Source of the DNA: JAVKBW01 sp964352715
GTDB lineage: Bacteria; Pseudomonadota; Alphaproteobacteria; UBA8366; Aestuariispiraceae
Assembly: GCA_964352715.1 (NCBI GenBank)
Contig: CAYGSU010000001.1
Coordinates: 71,366 to 135,365, forward strand
Length of the DNA stretch: 64,000 nt
Direction of reading: 5' to 3'
The stretch's first letter is position 1; every line of letters begins with the position of its first letter. Of this stretch, positions 18,675-26,435 are shown one piece after another. The notes under the pieces were generated by a model. The model was not told the origin of the DNA. It made no database searches and saw only the letters and a program-made list of their open reading frames with translations. The translations under genes were made by a program, and so were the position numbers.

Positions 18675-19373
18675 GTGACCAAATCGCCGGCGGAAAAACT
18701 CCTGGAGTTGCTGGAGACGAATGCCGAGGCGGACGTCAGCCTGATGCAGCAGGCCTATCGCCGGCTTGAGGAACTGATCGTCACTCTGCAACTGAAGCCC
18801 GGTGAAGTCCTGTCGGAATCGACTCTCACAAAGCAACTGGGTATCGGCAGAACACCGGTGCGGGAAGCCTTGCAGCGGCTGGCGCGGGAAGGCCTTGTTT
18901 CCATTCTGTCGCGCCGTGGCATTCTGGTCAGCGAGCTGGATGTCCGGCGGCAGATGAAACTTCTGGAACTGCGGCGCGAGCTGGAACGGCTGATGGCCAA
19001 GCTCGGCGCCCGGCGCGCAGGGGCCGAAGAACGCGCCGCCTTTGCCTTCATCGCCAATGGCATGAACCAGGCGGCCAAGGAAAACGATGAAATCCGGTTC
19101 ATGCGGCTCGACCGCCAGTTGAACCTTCTGATGTGTCAGGCATCGAAAAACGAACACCTGACCAGCGCTATGGCGTTGACGCATGGCCAGTCGCGCCGGT
19201 TCTGGTTCCACCATCACCGCGATGTCGGTGATCTCGACCTGTGCGCCCGGCTGCATGCGCAACTGGCGTCATCGATCTGCGATGGTGACGAAGAAAAGGC
19301 CATGGCCGCCAGCGATACCCTGCTCGATTATGTCGAGAACTTCACCCGAGCGACTCTGGATTCAGGGCGCTAA
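18675..19373 (+). CDS. GntR family (FadR subfamily) transcriptional regulator
   Basis: A protein of 232 residues. The winged helix-turn-helix is at about 25-90 (LQLKPGEVLSESTLTKQLG, IGRTPVREALQRLAREGLV, RRGILVSELD). A C-terminal all-helical FCD-type ligand domain follows (about 95-225), with histidines in HHHRDVGD and HAQLASSI that fit its usual metal site. The start is the GTG at 18675 after ACGGAGCG; the ATG one base upstream is followed at once by a stop. It probably recognises the CTGATATATTA sites found at four places around it and responds to the substrate of the TRAP system or a breakdown product. Confidence 0.88.
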   Translation: MTKSPAEKLLELLETNAEADVSLMQQAYRRLEELIVTLQLKPGEVLSESTLTKQLGIGRTPVREALQRLAREGLVSILSRRGILVSELDVRRQMKLLELRRELERLMAKLGARRAGAEERAAFAFIANGMNQAAKENDEIRFMRLDRQLNLLMCQASKNEHLTSAMALTHGQSRRFWFHHHRDVGDLDLCARLHAQLASSICDGDEEKAMAASDTLLDYVENFTRATLDSGR

Positions 19374-19476
19374 CCGCCCCTCCTGTTCCTCCCGAATGAT
19401 GATGCGCGGCCTGGTGCATGCTGCTTCGTCTGTGTCGCCGGGTCGCCCTGTCTTGTTTAAATAAAAAAACTAGCAT

Positions 19477-19492
19477 ACTATAAATATATCAG
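19477..19492 (-). promoter_or_regulatory. Putative GntR operator, copy 3 (upstream of the TRAP operon)
   Basis: On the minus strand it reads CTGATATATTTATAGT, one base different from the other sites over the first 11. It lies about 80 bases upstream of the DUF6166 gene that opens the TRAP operon. Confidence 0.5.
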
Positions 19493-19573
19493 TCATATTT
19501 CATAAAATGACAATCGCCATGGAATTGGCGAGGCAACAAAAACAAGCGTTTACGGGTTCGGGGGGTGCGTGAC

Positions 19574-19873
19574 ATGAAAGTCTATCTGGGAAATCGGACT
19601 CTCGATGGCCTTGAAGTTACGGTGGATTCGGCGCCGCTGGATCCACGGACGGATGTCAAAGCCGTCTCCCAGAATGGATATGAATGGGGGTATGCGGGGC
19701 CGGAACCGGCGCAGCTCGCCCTCGCCATTCTGTGTGACCATTACGGCGACACCGACAAAGCTCTCAAAGACTACCCGATCTTCATGGAGGCCATTGTCTC
19801 GAACTTCAATAACGAGTGGGAAATGTCGTCCGAAGACATCGACATCGCCCTTGAAAATATTGGCTGCGTTTAA
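19574..19873 (+). CDS. DUF6166 family small protein
   Basis: 99 residues from the ATG at 19574 (a GTG at 19565 is an alternative), preceded by GGGGG. It begins MKVYLGNRTL, has the block YEWGYAGPEPAQLALAILCD (about residues 38-57), and ends in a DIDIALENIG segment; I recall this pattern as DUF6166. It is a soluble protein without signal peptide or catalytic motif. Its position as first gene ahead of the TRAP binding protein, under a shared operator, suggests it belongs to the same response, but no function is known. Confidence 0.65.
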   Translation: MKVYLGNRTLDGLEVTVDSAPLDPRTDVKAVSQNGYEWGYAGPEPAQLALAILCDHYGDTDKALKDYPIFMEAIVSNFNNEWEMSSEDIDIALENIGCV

Positions 19874-19940
19874 AGAGAACAGGTTGCCGGAAAATCCGGC
19901 AATCAATGCAAAACCCAATGGGAGAGAAACATTGCAGAAC

Positions 19941-21002
19941 ATGACCAAACGTAATTTCATCAAGGGACTGGCCGGCGCTGCGGCGCTGCTGGTTGGACTG
20001 GGTGCCGGCAGCGCGGCGTTCGCGCAGGAGCATTCGTTCAAAATGGCGACGGGCTGGGGCGGCGGACCCCTGATGGATATCGGCGCCAAGGCATTCGCCG
20101 AAAAAGTTGCAGAACTTTCCAACGGCCGGATCGAAATCGAAGTCTTCCCGGCCGGTACACTCGGCCCGGGTCTGAAGGTTTCCGAAACCGTTGAACAGGG
20201 CGTTGCCGAAATGGGTCACACCTGGATCGGTTACGACTGGGGCGCTGACCCGACAGCGGTCCTGTTCGGCGGGTTCGCCGGCAGTTTCGATTCCGAACGC
20301 ATGCTGCACTGGCTGTATCGTGCCGGCGGCGCGGATCTGCAGGCCGAATGGCGCGATGAAAAATTCAATCTCGTTTCCATGCCGCTGTTCATCCGTACAT
20401 CCGAAGTGTTCCTGCATTCACGCAAACCGGTCCGCACGCTTGAAGACCTTCAGGGCCTGAAGCTTCGCACGGCCGGTGCCTGGCTGGAAATTTCGCAAGG
20501 CATGGGGGCCGCACCGGTCACGATGCCCGGCGGCGATGTCTATGCCGCATTGGAACGAGGTACGATCGACGCGACCGAATGGGGCACTCTGTGGGAAAAC
20601 GTTTCGCCCGGTTTCCACCGCGTCACCAAGTACGTGATTATCCCCGGCGTGCACCAGCCGACGGCGCCGTTCGAACTGGTGATCAACAAGGAAGCCTGGG
20701 CCGAGCTTAACGAAGCCGATCAGCAGATTGTTCGTGACGCGGCTTTCATGACGACCATGAATTCGTGGCTGACGATCGGCCAGGAAGACGCAAACGCCCT
20801 GCAGTTCTTCCGTGACCAGGGCAACGAAATCATTGAACTCGACGAAGAAGTCCAGTTCAGCGCCCGCGAAGCCGGTCTTGCCTGGGCTGATGAAAAGGCC
20901 AGTGACAACGAGTGGTTCAAGCGCGTCCTCGACAGCCAGAAGGCCTTTACCGAACTCTGGGCCGATGCGTCCAAGTACCGCAACGTCAAGACACGGAACT
21001 GA
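19941..21002 (+). CDS. TRAP transporter substrate-binding protein (DctP family)
   Basis: 353 residues with a signal sequence MTKRNFIKGLAGAAALLVGL ending near AFAQE, then a DctP-type periplasmic fold. Typical features are the LEDLQGLKLRT segment near residue 170, the arginine in that strand that normally salt-bridges a carboxylate ligand, and GGDVYAALERGTIDATEW near 196. The ATG at 19941 is preferred; a TTG at 19932 sits closer to the GGGAGAG ribosome binding site. It would deliver an organic acid to the DctQM permease downstream. A strong terminator follows, so it is likely made in excess over the permeases. Confidence 0.9.
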   Translation: MTKRNFIKGLAGAAALLVGLGAGSAAFAQEHSFKMATGWGGGPLMDIGAKAFAEKVAELSNGRIEIEVFPAGTLGPGLKVSETVEQGVAEMGHTWIGYDWGADPTAVLFGGFAGSFDSERMLHWLYRAGGADLQAEWRDEKFNLVSMPLFIRTSEVFLHSRKPVRTLEDLQGLKLRTAGAWLEISQGMGAAPVTMPGGDVYAALERGTIDATEWGTLWENVSPGFHRVTKYVIIPGVHQPTAPFELVINKEAWAELNEADQQIVRDAAFMTTMNSWLTIGQEDANALQFFRDQGNEIIELDEEVQFSAREAGLAWADEKASDNEWFKRVLDSQKAFTELWADASKYRNVKTRN

Positions 21003-21055
21003 GCGGTATTTTGAATCTGTCCGCCACTCGCTCTTACCTGTGGCACCAACTCAGC

Positions 21056-21096
21056 CGCTGGCCGGTTTATTTGAAATCGGCCAGCGCCTTTTTTTC
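21056..21096 (+). terminator. Rho-independent terminator between DctP and DctQ genes
   Basis: A perfect 9-bp stem CGCTGGCCG / CGGCCAGCG (21056-21064 with 21078-21086) with a 13-base loop, followed by CCTTTTTTT. It lies inside the TRAP operon after the binding protein gene, where partial termination would lower permease expression relative to the binding protein. Confidence 0.85.
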
Positions 21097-21152
21097 TTTA
21101 TATTCTGTGAAACAGCAGCCGATGCTTTCGGGACAAGGGTTGTCGGGAAATC

Positions 21153-21674
21153 ATGCAAACCATCATCACTCTGATTGAGCGGATCGTTATCGGTATCGGC
21201 AAAGTGACAGCGCTGATTATCGTGCCGCTGATACTGGCGACCTGCTACGAGGTGTTTTCGCGCTACCTGTTCGATGCTCCGACGATCTGGGCTTATGAAA
21301 TGGGGTATATCCTGACCGGCACGCATTTCCTGCTCGGTGCATCGCTTGCCCTGCAGAAGAAAACCCATATCAGGATCGATCTGATCTACACGCATCTGTC
21401 GCCGCGCAACAAATCGATTGTCGATCTTGTATTCTATTGCGGGCTGTTTTTGCCGTTTCTGATTTTGTTAAGTCATTCGCTTTGGGATTACGCATTCCGT
21501 GCGTTTCTGAGTGGTGAACAATCAGGCCAGTCCGCCTGGAGCCCGCCGATCTGGCCATTCCGCATGGCGCTGACGCTGGGCTTCGTTCTGCTGACGCTGC
21601 AGGTCATTGCTGAGATTCTGAAATGTATCGCGGTGATCCGGGGGCAAACCATCTCTTCGGAAAGCGAGGGCTGA
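21153..21674 (+). CDS. TRAP transporter small permease (DctQ family)
   Basis: 173 residues with four hydrophobic helices (about 15-35, 50-70, 90-112 and 130-155) and the family signature around EVFSRYLFDAPTIWAYEMGY (residues 30-49). It forms the membrane complex with the large permease encoded 3 bases downstream. Its gene follows the internal terminator after the binding protein gene. Confidence 0.88.
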   Translation: MQTIITLIERIVIGIGKVTALIIVPLILATCYEVFSRYLFDAPTIWAYEMGYILTGTHFLLGASLALQKKTHIRIDLIYTHLSPRNKSIVDLVFYCGLFLPFLILLSHSLWDYAFRAFLSGEQSGQSAWSPPIWPFRMALTLGFVLLTLQVIAEILKCIAVIRGQTISSESEG

Positions 21675-21677
21675 TCC

Positions 21678-23015
21678 ATGGAAGCTCTCCTGATGTTTCC
21701 GGCGCTGTTTCTGCTGATCTTTCTCGGCTTCCCGGTTGCCTTTTCCCTGATGTCGGTCGCCTTCGTTTTCGGCCTGATGACCTTCGGCTCGGCAAGTTTC
21801 TTCCAGTACACCCAGAAGGTTGAGGATATCGCCGCCAACTTCGTTCTCGCGGCCGTTCCGCTGTTTGTCTTCATGGGGTCAATGCTGGAGCGGTCCGGCA
21901 TTGCCGAACGCCTGTTCGAAGCGGTGCATCTGTGGACCCGCCGCCTGCCCGGTGGGCTGGCGATCGGCACGATTATCATGTGCATCATTTTTGCCGCCTC
22001 GACCGGTGTCATCGGCGCCACCGAAACGGTAGTCGGTCTGCTCGCCATTCCCGCGATGATGAAGTTCAAGTACGACAATTCGCTTATCTCGGGCACCATC
22101 TGCGCCGGCGGGTCGTTGGGCACGATTATTCCGCCGTCGGTTGTTGTCGTCGTGATGGGGCCGATTGCCGACGTTTCCATCGGTGATCTGATGGTCGGCA
22201 TGATCTTCCCCGGGCTCGTCCTGTCCGGCCTCTACATCGTCTATATTCTCGGCCTCTGCATCATCAAGCCGAGCGTCGCCCCGCCCGAGGAGGACGCCGG
22301 CGACGAGCCGGACTTCGCCACCAAGATCAAGATCACCGCCAAAGCGCTGGTGCCGCCCCTGTTCATGATCATGGCCGTGCTCGGATCGATCATGATGGGT
22401 TGGGCTGCGCCAACCGAAGCGGCAGCATTGGGTGCGCTCGGCGCGTTTCTGCTGACCATCGTTTACGGCAAATTCTCCATCAGGATGTTCAGGGAAGCGA
22501 TTATCAAGACCCTGACCATCACCGCGATGATCATGCTGATCCTGCTGGGCGGCAGCATCTTTACCGGCGTCTTCGTCGGGGCCGGTGGCATGGGCGTGAT
22601 GCGCGATCTTATCGATGCGGTTCAACTTGGCCCGTGGGAACTTCTGATCCTGTTTCTGGTTCTGATTTTCATCGCCGGGTTTTTCCTGGAATGGATTTCA
22701 ATCCTGCTGATTTTCGTGCCGCTGTTCATGCCGTTCATCCGGGAAGCCTGGGCGGCGAGCGGATACGGCGGATATTTCGATCCGGTCTGGTTCTGCATGC
22801 TGTTGCTGATCATGATCCAGTCGAGCTACATGACGCCGCCGATGGCGCCGGCGATTTTCTACCTGCGCGGCATCGCGCCGCCGGAAATCACGCTGCGTCA
22901 GATGTACAAGGGCGTCGTGCCGTTTCTGGTGATTCAGATCATCGCGCTGATGATTGTGATGGCGTTTCCGCAACTGGCGCTGTGGCTGCCGGATCAACTG
23001 CTTGGATTCAACTAG
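21678..23015 (+). CDS. TRAP transporter large permease (DctM family)
   Basis: 445 residues with about twelve hydrophobic segments and DctM hallmarks: FPALFLLIFLGFPVAFSL at the start, GAGGMGVMRDLI near residue 300, and QSSYMTPPMAPAIFYLRG near residue 380. It is the Na+-coupled translocation subunit of the TRAP system. Its start lies 3 bases after the small permease gene. The dioxygenase gene follows after 29 bases and is likely in the same transcript. Confidence 0.9.
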   Translation: MEALLMFPALFLLIFLGFPVAFSLMSVAFVFGLMTFGSASFFQYTQKVEDIAANFVLAAVPLFVFMGSMLERSGIAERLFEAVHLWTRRLPGGLAIGTIIMCIIFAASTGVIGATETVVGLLAIPAMMKFKYDNSLISGTICAGGSLGTIIPPSVVVVVMGPIADVSIGDLMVGMIFPGLVLSGLYIVYILGLCIIKPSVAPPEEDAGDEPDFATKIKITAKALVPPLFMIMAVLGSIMMGWAAPTEAAALGALGAFLLTIVYGKFSIRMFREAIIKTLTITAMIMLILLGGSIFTGVFVGAGGMGVMRDLIDAVQLGPWELLILFLVLIFIAGFFLEWISILLIFVPLFMPFIREAWAASGYGGYFDPVWFCMLLLIMIQSSYMTPPMAPAIFYLRGIAPPEITLRQMYKGVVPFLVIQIIALMIVMAFPQLALWLPDQLLGFN

Positions 23016-23044
23016 GTCACATCAAACTTCCTGAGGTTCCGACC

Positions 23045-23923
23045 ATGACACCCGAAGCGATTCTCTCCCATCCCGCAAAAGCCCTGACGGACGATGCGCG
23101 CGCCTCGTATTTCGAAAAGGGATATCTGCTTGCCGAGAGTTTTATCGGCGGCGACTGGCTGACCCGCATGCGCGAGGCTGCGAACAAGCTGGTGGAGCAG
23201 AGCCGGACCTATACGGAATCCGACGCCATCTACGACCTCGAAAAAGGCCATTCAGCCGATGATCCGCGATTGCGGCGGGTTTCCAGCCCTTGCGACGTCG
23301 ATCCGGATTTCTGGTCATTTCTCAATGACTCGCCGATTGGAGACCTGTTCGAGGATCTTCTGGGGCCGGACGTCAAATTCTACCAGTCGAAACTGAACTT
23401 CAAATGGGCGCGTGGCGGCACAGAGGTGAAATGGCACCAGGATGCACCGTTCTTTCCGCACACGAACGATTCCGTCATGACGGTGGGTCTTTATCTGGAA
23501 GATTGCGGGCTGGAACAGGGACCGCTTGCCGTTATTCCCGGCAGTCACAAGCGCGAAATTTTCAGCCACTATGACAGTAGCGGACGCTGGACAGGGAGTA
23601 TCCAGAACGACGATCTGGTGCGGGTCGATACCGGCAGCGCCGAACTGCTGAGCGGCCCGGCCGGGTCGGTTACGGTGCATAATTACCGGACGGTTCATGG
23701 GTCCGGCCCGAACACATCGCCTGTCGGCCGGCCGCTGTTGTTGAACGTTGTTTCCGCCGCCGATGCCATGCCCTATACGCACAATGCACTGGCGTCGGCC
23801 TATGAACAGGAAATCATTCGCGGTAAACCGGCGGCCTGGGCGCATCATACGGAAGGCAAATACCAGATTCCGCCGGACTGGAGCGGCGGGTATTCGTCTA
23901 TTTTCGCGATTCAGCAGGGCTGA
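23045..23923 (+). CDS. Phytanoyl-CoA dioxygenase (PhyH) family protein
   Basis: 292 residues. The Fe(II)/2-oxoglutarate site is visible: HxD in KWHQDAPFFPHT (about residue 132) and the distal histidine in YRTVHGSGPNTS (about residue 216), followed by an arginine that would bind 2-oxoglutarate (SPVGRPLLLNVV). These enzymes hydroxylate small organic molecules, often making N- or O-dealkylation possible. Being cotranscribed with a TRAP importer, it probably acts on the imported compound. The ATG at 23045 follows TGAGG. Confidence 0.85.
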   Translation: MTPEAILSHPAKALTDDARASYFEKGYLLAESFIGGDWLTRMREAANKLVEQSRTYTESDAIYDLEKGHSADDPRLRRVSSPCDVDPDFWSFLNDSPIGDLFEDLLGPDVKFYQSKLNFKWARGGTEVKWHQDAPFFPHTNDSVMTVGLYLEDCGLEQGPLAVIPGSHKREIFSHYDSSGRWTGSIQNDDLVRVDTGSAELLSGPAGSVTVHNYRTVHGSGPNTSPVGRPLLLNVVSAADAMPYTHNALASAYEQEIIRGKPAAWAHHTEGKYQIPPDWSGGYSSIFAIQQG

Positions 23924-23952
23924 TTTAGACGGGTTGTGAGGAAAGCCTTGAA

Positions 23953-23987
23953 TCTCAACTGATCTATCAGTAATATATCAGTTGAGA
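23953..23987. promoter_or_regulatory. Long inverted repeat with GntR operator-like motif, copy 4
   Basis: TCTCAACTGAT (23953-23963) and its perfect complement ATCAGTTGAGA (23977-23987) flank a 13-base centre. On the minus strand positions 23966-23981 read CTGATATATTACTGAT, sharing 11 bases with the other three sites. It lies 100 bases or less before the fatty acid hydroxylase-like gene and just after the dioxygenase stop, so it may regulate the former. Confidence 0.6.
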
Positions 23988-24052
23988 TCATACAGGCTGC
24001 GGACAAAATGCACGCCGTCAGCAGGAGATGGATGAAGGAAGGGTCTGAAACG

Positions 24053-24856
24053 ATGGAACTTCAAGCAACGCCAATGTCAGACAGACAACGGGATTTCAGG
24101 TCAGAATACCGAAGCAGGATCGCGGGCTGGTACAATGGCTGGCTGCATGTCGCCATCATCTATGTCATCGGCATTGCCGCAATGTATATCTATGTGTCGA
24201 ACATCTCGGCCGTTCAGCCGCTGGAATGGATCACGATCCCCGTGATCTTCCTGGTCTGCAACATATTCGAATGGTTCCTGCACCGGCATGTCATGCACCG
24301 GCCGCTGCGGTTTCCGGGCATGCGGGCGATCTATTCGCGCCACACCCTGACGCATCATCAGTTCTTTACCGAAAACGAAATGCGGTTTGCCGACCACAAG
24401 GACTGGCGCGTGACATTCTTCCCGCCCTACGCGCTTGTCGTGTTTATCCTGATGTCGATTCCGGGCGCCTGGATCGCGGCGCAGATCTTCACGGAAAATG
24501 TCGGCTGGCTGGTGATGTGCACCACGACCGGCATGTACATGACCTATGAGTTCATGCATTTCTGCTGCCATGTCGAGGAAAACAGCTTCGTTCGCAACAT
24601 GCCGTTTGTGAACACGATCCGCCGGCACCATACCGCGCATCACGATCAGTCGATCATGATGGAGCGGAACATGAACCTGACCTTCCCGATCGCCGACTGG
24701 ATGTTCGGAACGTCCGATCTGGATCGCGGTCTGCTGGGGCATATATTCAACGGCTATAACACCGACCATATCCGCAAGGATATGCGGGTAACGTCGCGCA
24801 CGCCGCGCGGTGTCCGGACGGATAAAGGGCCTGCACCTGCGTCGACGACGGCCTGA
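24053..24856 (+). CDS. Sterol desaturase/fatty acid hydroxylase superfamily membrane protein
   Basis: 267 residues from the ATG at 24053 (after GAAGGG); in-frame ATGs at 24032 and 24008 are alternatives. There are four hydrophobic helices and clustered histidines in the order expected for a di-iron membrane oxygenase: HRHVMH (about 82), HTLTHH (about 101), HFCCH (about 168) and HHTAHH (about 192). These match the HX3-4H, HX2-3HH and HX2-3HH pattern. It may oxidise a lipid-like molecule. It is preceded by an operator-like inverted repeat shared with the TRAP module. The gene end lies just before an assembly gap. Confidence 0.8.
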   Translation: MELQATPMSDRQRDFRSEYRSRIAGWYNGWLHVAIIYVIGIAAMYIYVSNISAVQPLEWITIPVIFLVCNIFEWFLHRHVMHRPLRFPGMRAIYSRHTLTHHQFFTENEMRFADHKDWRVTFFPPYALVVFILMSIPGAWIAAQIFTENVGWLVMCTTTGMYMTYEFMHFCCHVEENSFVRNMPFVNTIRRHHTAHHDQSIMMERNMNLTFPIADWMFGTSDLDRGLLGHIFNGYNTDHIRKDMRVTSRTPRGVRTDKGPAPASTTA

Positions 24857-25017
24857 GGCGCGNNNNNNNNNNNNNNNNNNNNNNNNNNNNNNNNNNNNNN
24901 NNNNNNNNNNNNNNNNNNNNNNNNNNNNNNNNNNNNNNNNNNNNNNNNNNNNNNNNNNNNNNCGGTGTCCGGACGGATAAAGGGCCTGCACCTGCGTCGA
25001 CGACGGCCTGAGGCGCG
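24808..25017. repeat. Assembly gap flanked by identical 55-bp contig ends
   Basis: Bases 24808-24862 and 24963-25017 are identical (both start CGGTGTCCGG and end TGAGGCGCG) and flank 100 Ns at 24863-24962. The repeat includes the last codons and stop of the hydroxylase-like gene. The simplest reading is two contigs that overlap by 55 bases and were not merged, so nothing may be missing here. Confidence 0.85.
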
Positions 25018-25054
25018 TCTGCTACCAAATAACCGCTGAGTGCGCTAACCGGCC

Positions 25055-26308
25055 TCAATCAGTTTTGAGATTGGAATCCTGGCCGGCAGACCACGCGCCC
25101 GCGGCCTCTACCGCGACGGATGTGGTGGTGGGCAGCACGCCGAGATAGCTTTCGGTCTTGTCCACCGGAACGCTGGACCGCTGCGTCATCCGGTAGAGAG
25201 CATAGAGCGCAATGGCGCCGAAGGTCGCGCCCAGCGCAAGCCAGAACGCATACGGTCCAAGGATATGCATTGCCCAGCCGGTCGCCAGCGGGCCGGCAAT
25301 CGCGCCCAGTCCGAAAGTAAAAACAAGGCCGCCGGAAGCTGCAGGCATATCTTCGGTCGAAAGATAGTCATTGGTATAGGCCAGAAAAAGGGCATACAGC
25401 GGCGTCGTCACACCGCCGGCAAAGAAGGCGGCCGCCATCAGAAACCAGAGACCGCCCCCGGTGAACCAGCCCAGCATGCAGGATGCTGCGCCGAGACCAG
25501 CCGCCCCGAAGATCAGTTTGCGGCGGTCCATTCTGTCCGACAGCCAGCCAATGGGATATTGCATCACCAGCGCGCCGGCGAACAGCATCGCAATAAACAG
25601 CGCAATTTCCGACGCGGTCATGCCGATCTGGGTGCCGAAAACGGCGCCCATGCCGGATTGCGTCGCATAAACGGTGCCCAGCAGGAAAATCCCCACGGTG
25701 CCAAGCGGCGACCCTGTGAAGAGTTTGCGCAAAGGCATCGGGCGGATGACTTCGGCCGTCGGAACCGGGATGACGGACAAAAGGATGGGCGCAAAGGAAA
25801 CCGACACGAGGATTGAAGCGCCGATGAACAGAACCGGCGTCGCGGCATCGCCGAGGGTCAACAACCCCTGCGCGCCGATGATACCCAGTGTCTGCGACAT
25901 CATGTAGGCCGACAGGACCCTGCCGCGTGTTTCGTTGGTGGCGGCGTTGTTCAGCCAGCTTTCCGCCGTGACATAGATACCCGACATGCAGAACCCGATG
26001 ATCAACCGCACCACTGTCCAGATCCAGGGGTCGTTCAGCAACGGAAACGTAAGCAGCCCGGCCGACATGAAACTGCCCAACGCGGCGAAAACCCGCACAT
26101 GCCCGACCCGCCGGATCAATGCCGGTGAAAACCGGGCGCCGGACAGGAACCCCATGAAATAGCCTGACGTGACGATCGCGAGTTCAAGAGATGAAAACCC
26201 CTCGATCCCGCCGCGCAGGCCGATCAGGGTGAAATGCATGCCGTTGCCCAGCATGATCAGCACGATACCGATCAGAAGCGCCCAGACTCCGGACAATACC
26301 TTGATCAT
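25055..26308 (-). CDS. MFS transporter (YcaD-like)
   Basis: 417 residues from the ATG at 26308, which follows AAAGGA; the open frame extends 65 codons further up but the extension is proline/arginine-rich and lacks hydrophobic character. Twelve transmembrane segments are visible. The cytoplasmic loop-2 motif is replaced by SGARFSPALIRRVGHVRVF, and a second motif is WLSDRMDRRKLIF after helix 8. I recall similarity to YcaD-type MFS proteins. The substrate is unknown. The C-terminal 45 residues are hydrophilic. Confidence 0.8.
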   Translation of the reverse strand: MIKVLSGVWALLIGIVLIMLGNGMHFTLIGLRGGIEGFSSLELAIVTSGYFMGFLSGARFSPALIRRVGHVRVFAALGSFMSAGLLTFPLLNDPWIWTVVRLIIGFCMSGIYVTAESWLNNAATNETRGRVLSAYMMSQTLGIIGAQGLLTLGDAATPVLFIGASILVSVSFAPILLSVIPVPTAEVIRPMPLRKLFTGSPLGTVGIFLLGTVYATQSGMGAVFGTQIGMTASEIALFIAMLFAGALVMQYPIGWLSDRMDRRKLIFGAAGLGAASCMLGWFTGGGLWFLMAAAFFAGGVTTPLYALFLAYTNDYLSTEDMPAASGGLVFTFGLGAIAGPLATGWAMHILGPYAFWLALGATFGAIALYALYRMTQRSSVPVDKTESYLGVLPTTTSVAVEAAGAWSAGQDSNLKTD

Positions 26309-26435
26309 GAAGCGTCCTTTCGCGTCCGGGACAATGCTGCCTGCACCGTTGAACAAATCAGCCGGCGTAACCTTCTTTACAACGCCGCATGCATGTCCAT
26401 GAACGACACCGTACCGGGCCACGGCCCGGTCGCTG

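Noticed and set aside
18660..19262. Minus-strand frame over the GntR gene
   Set aside because: Shadow of a clear winged-helix regulator.
22400..23040. Upstream extension of the PhyH frame through the DctM gene
   Set aside because: The frame is open by chance; the ATG at 23045 follows the DctM stop and fits the start of the family.
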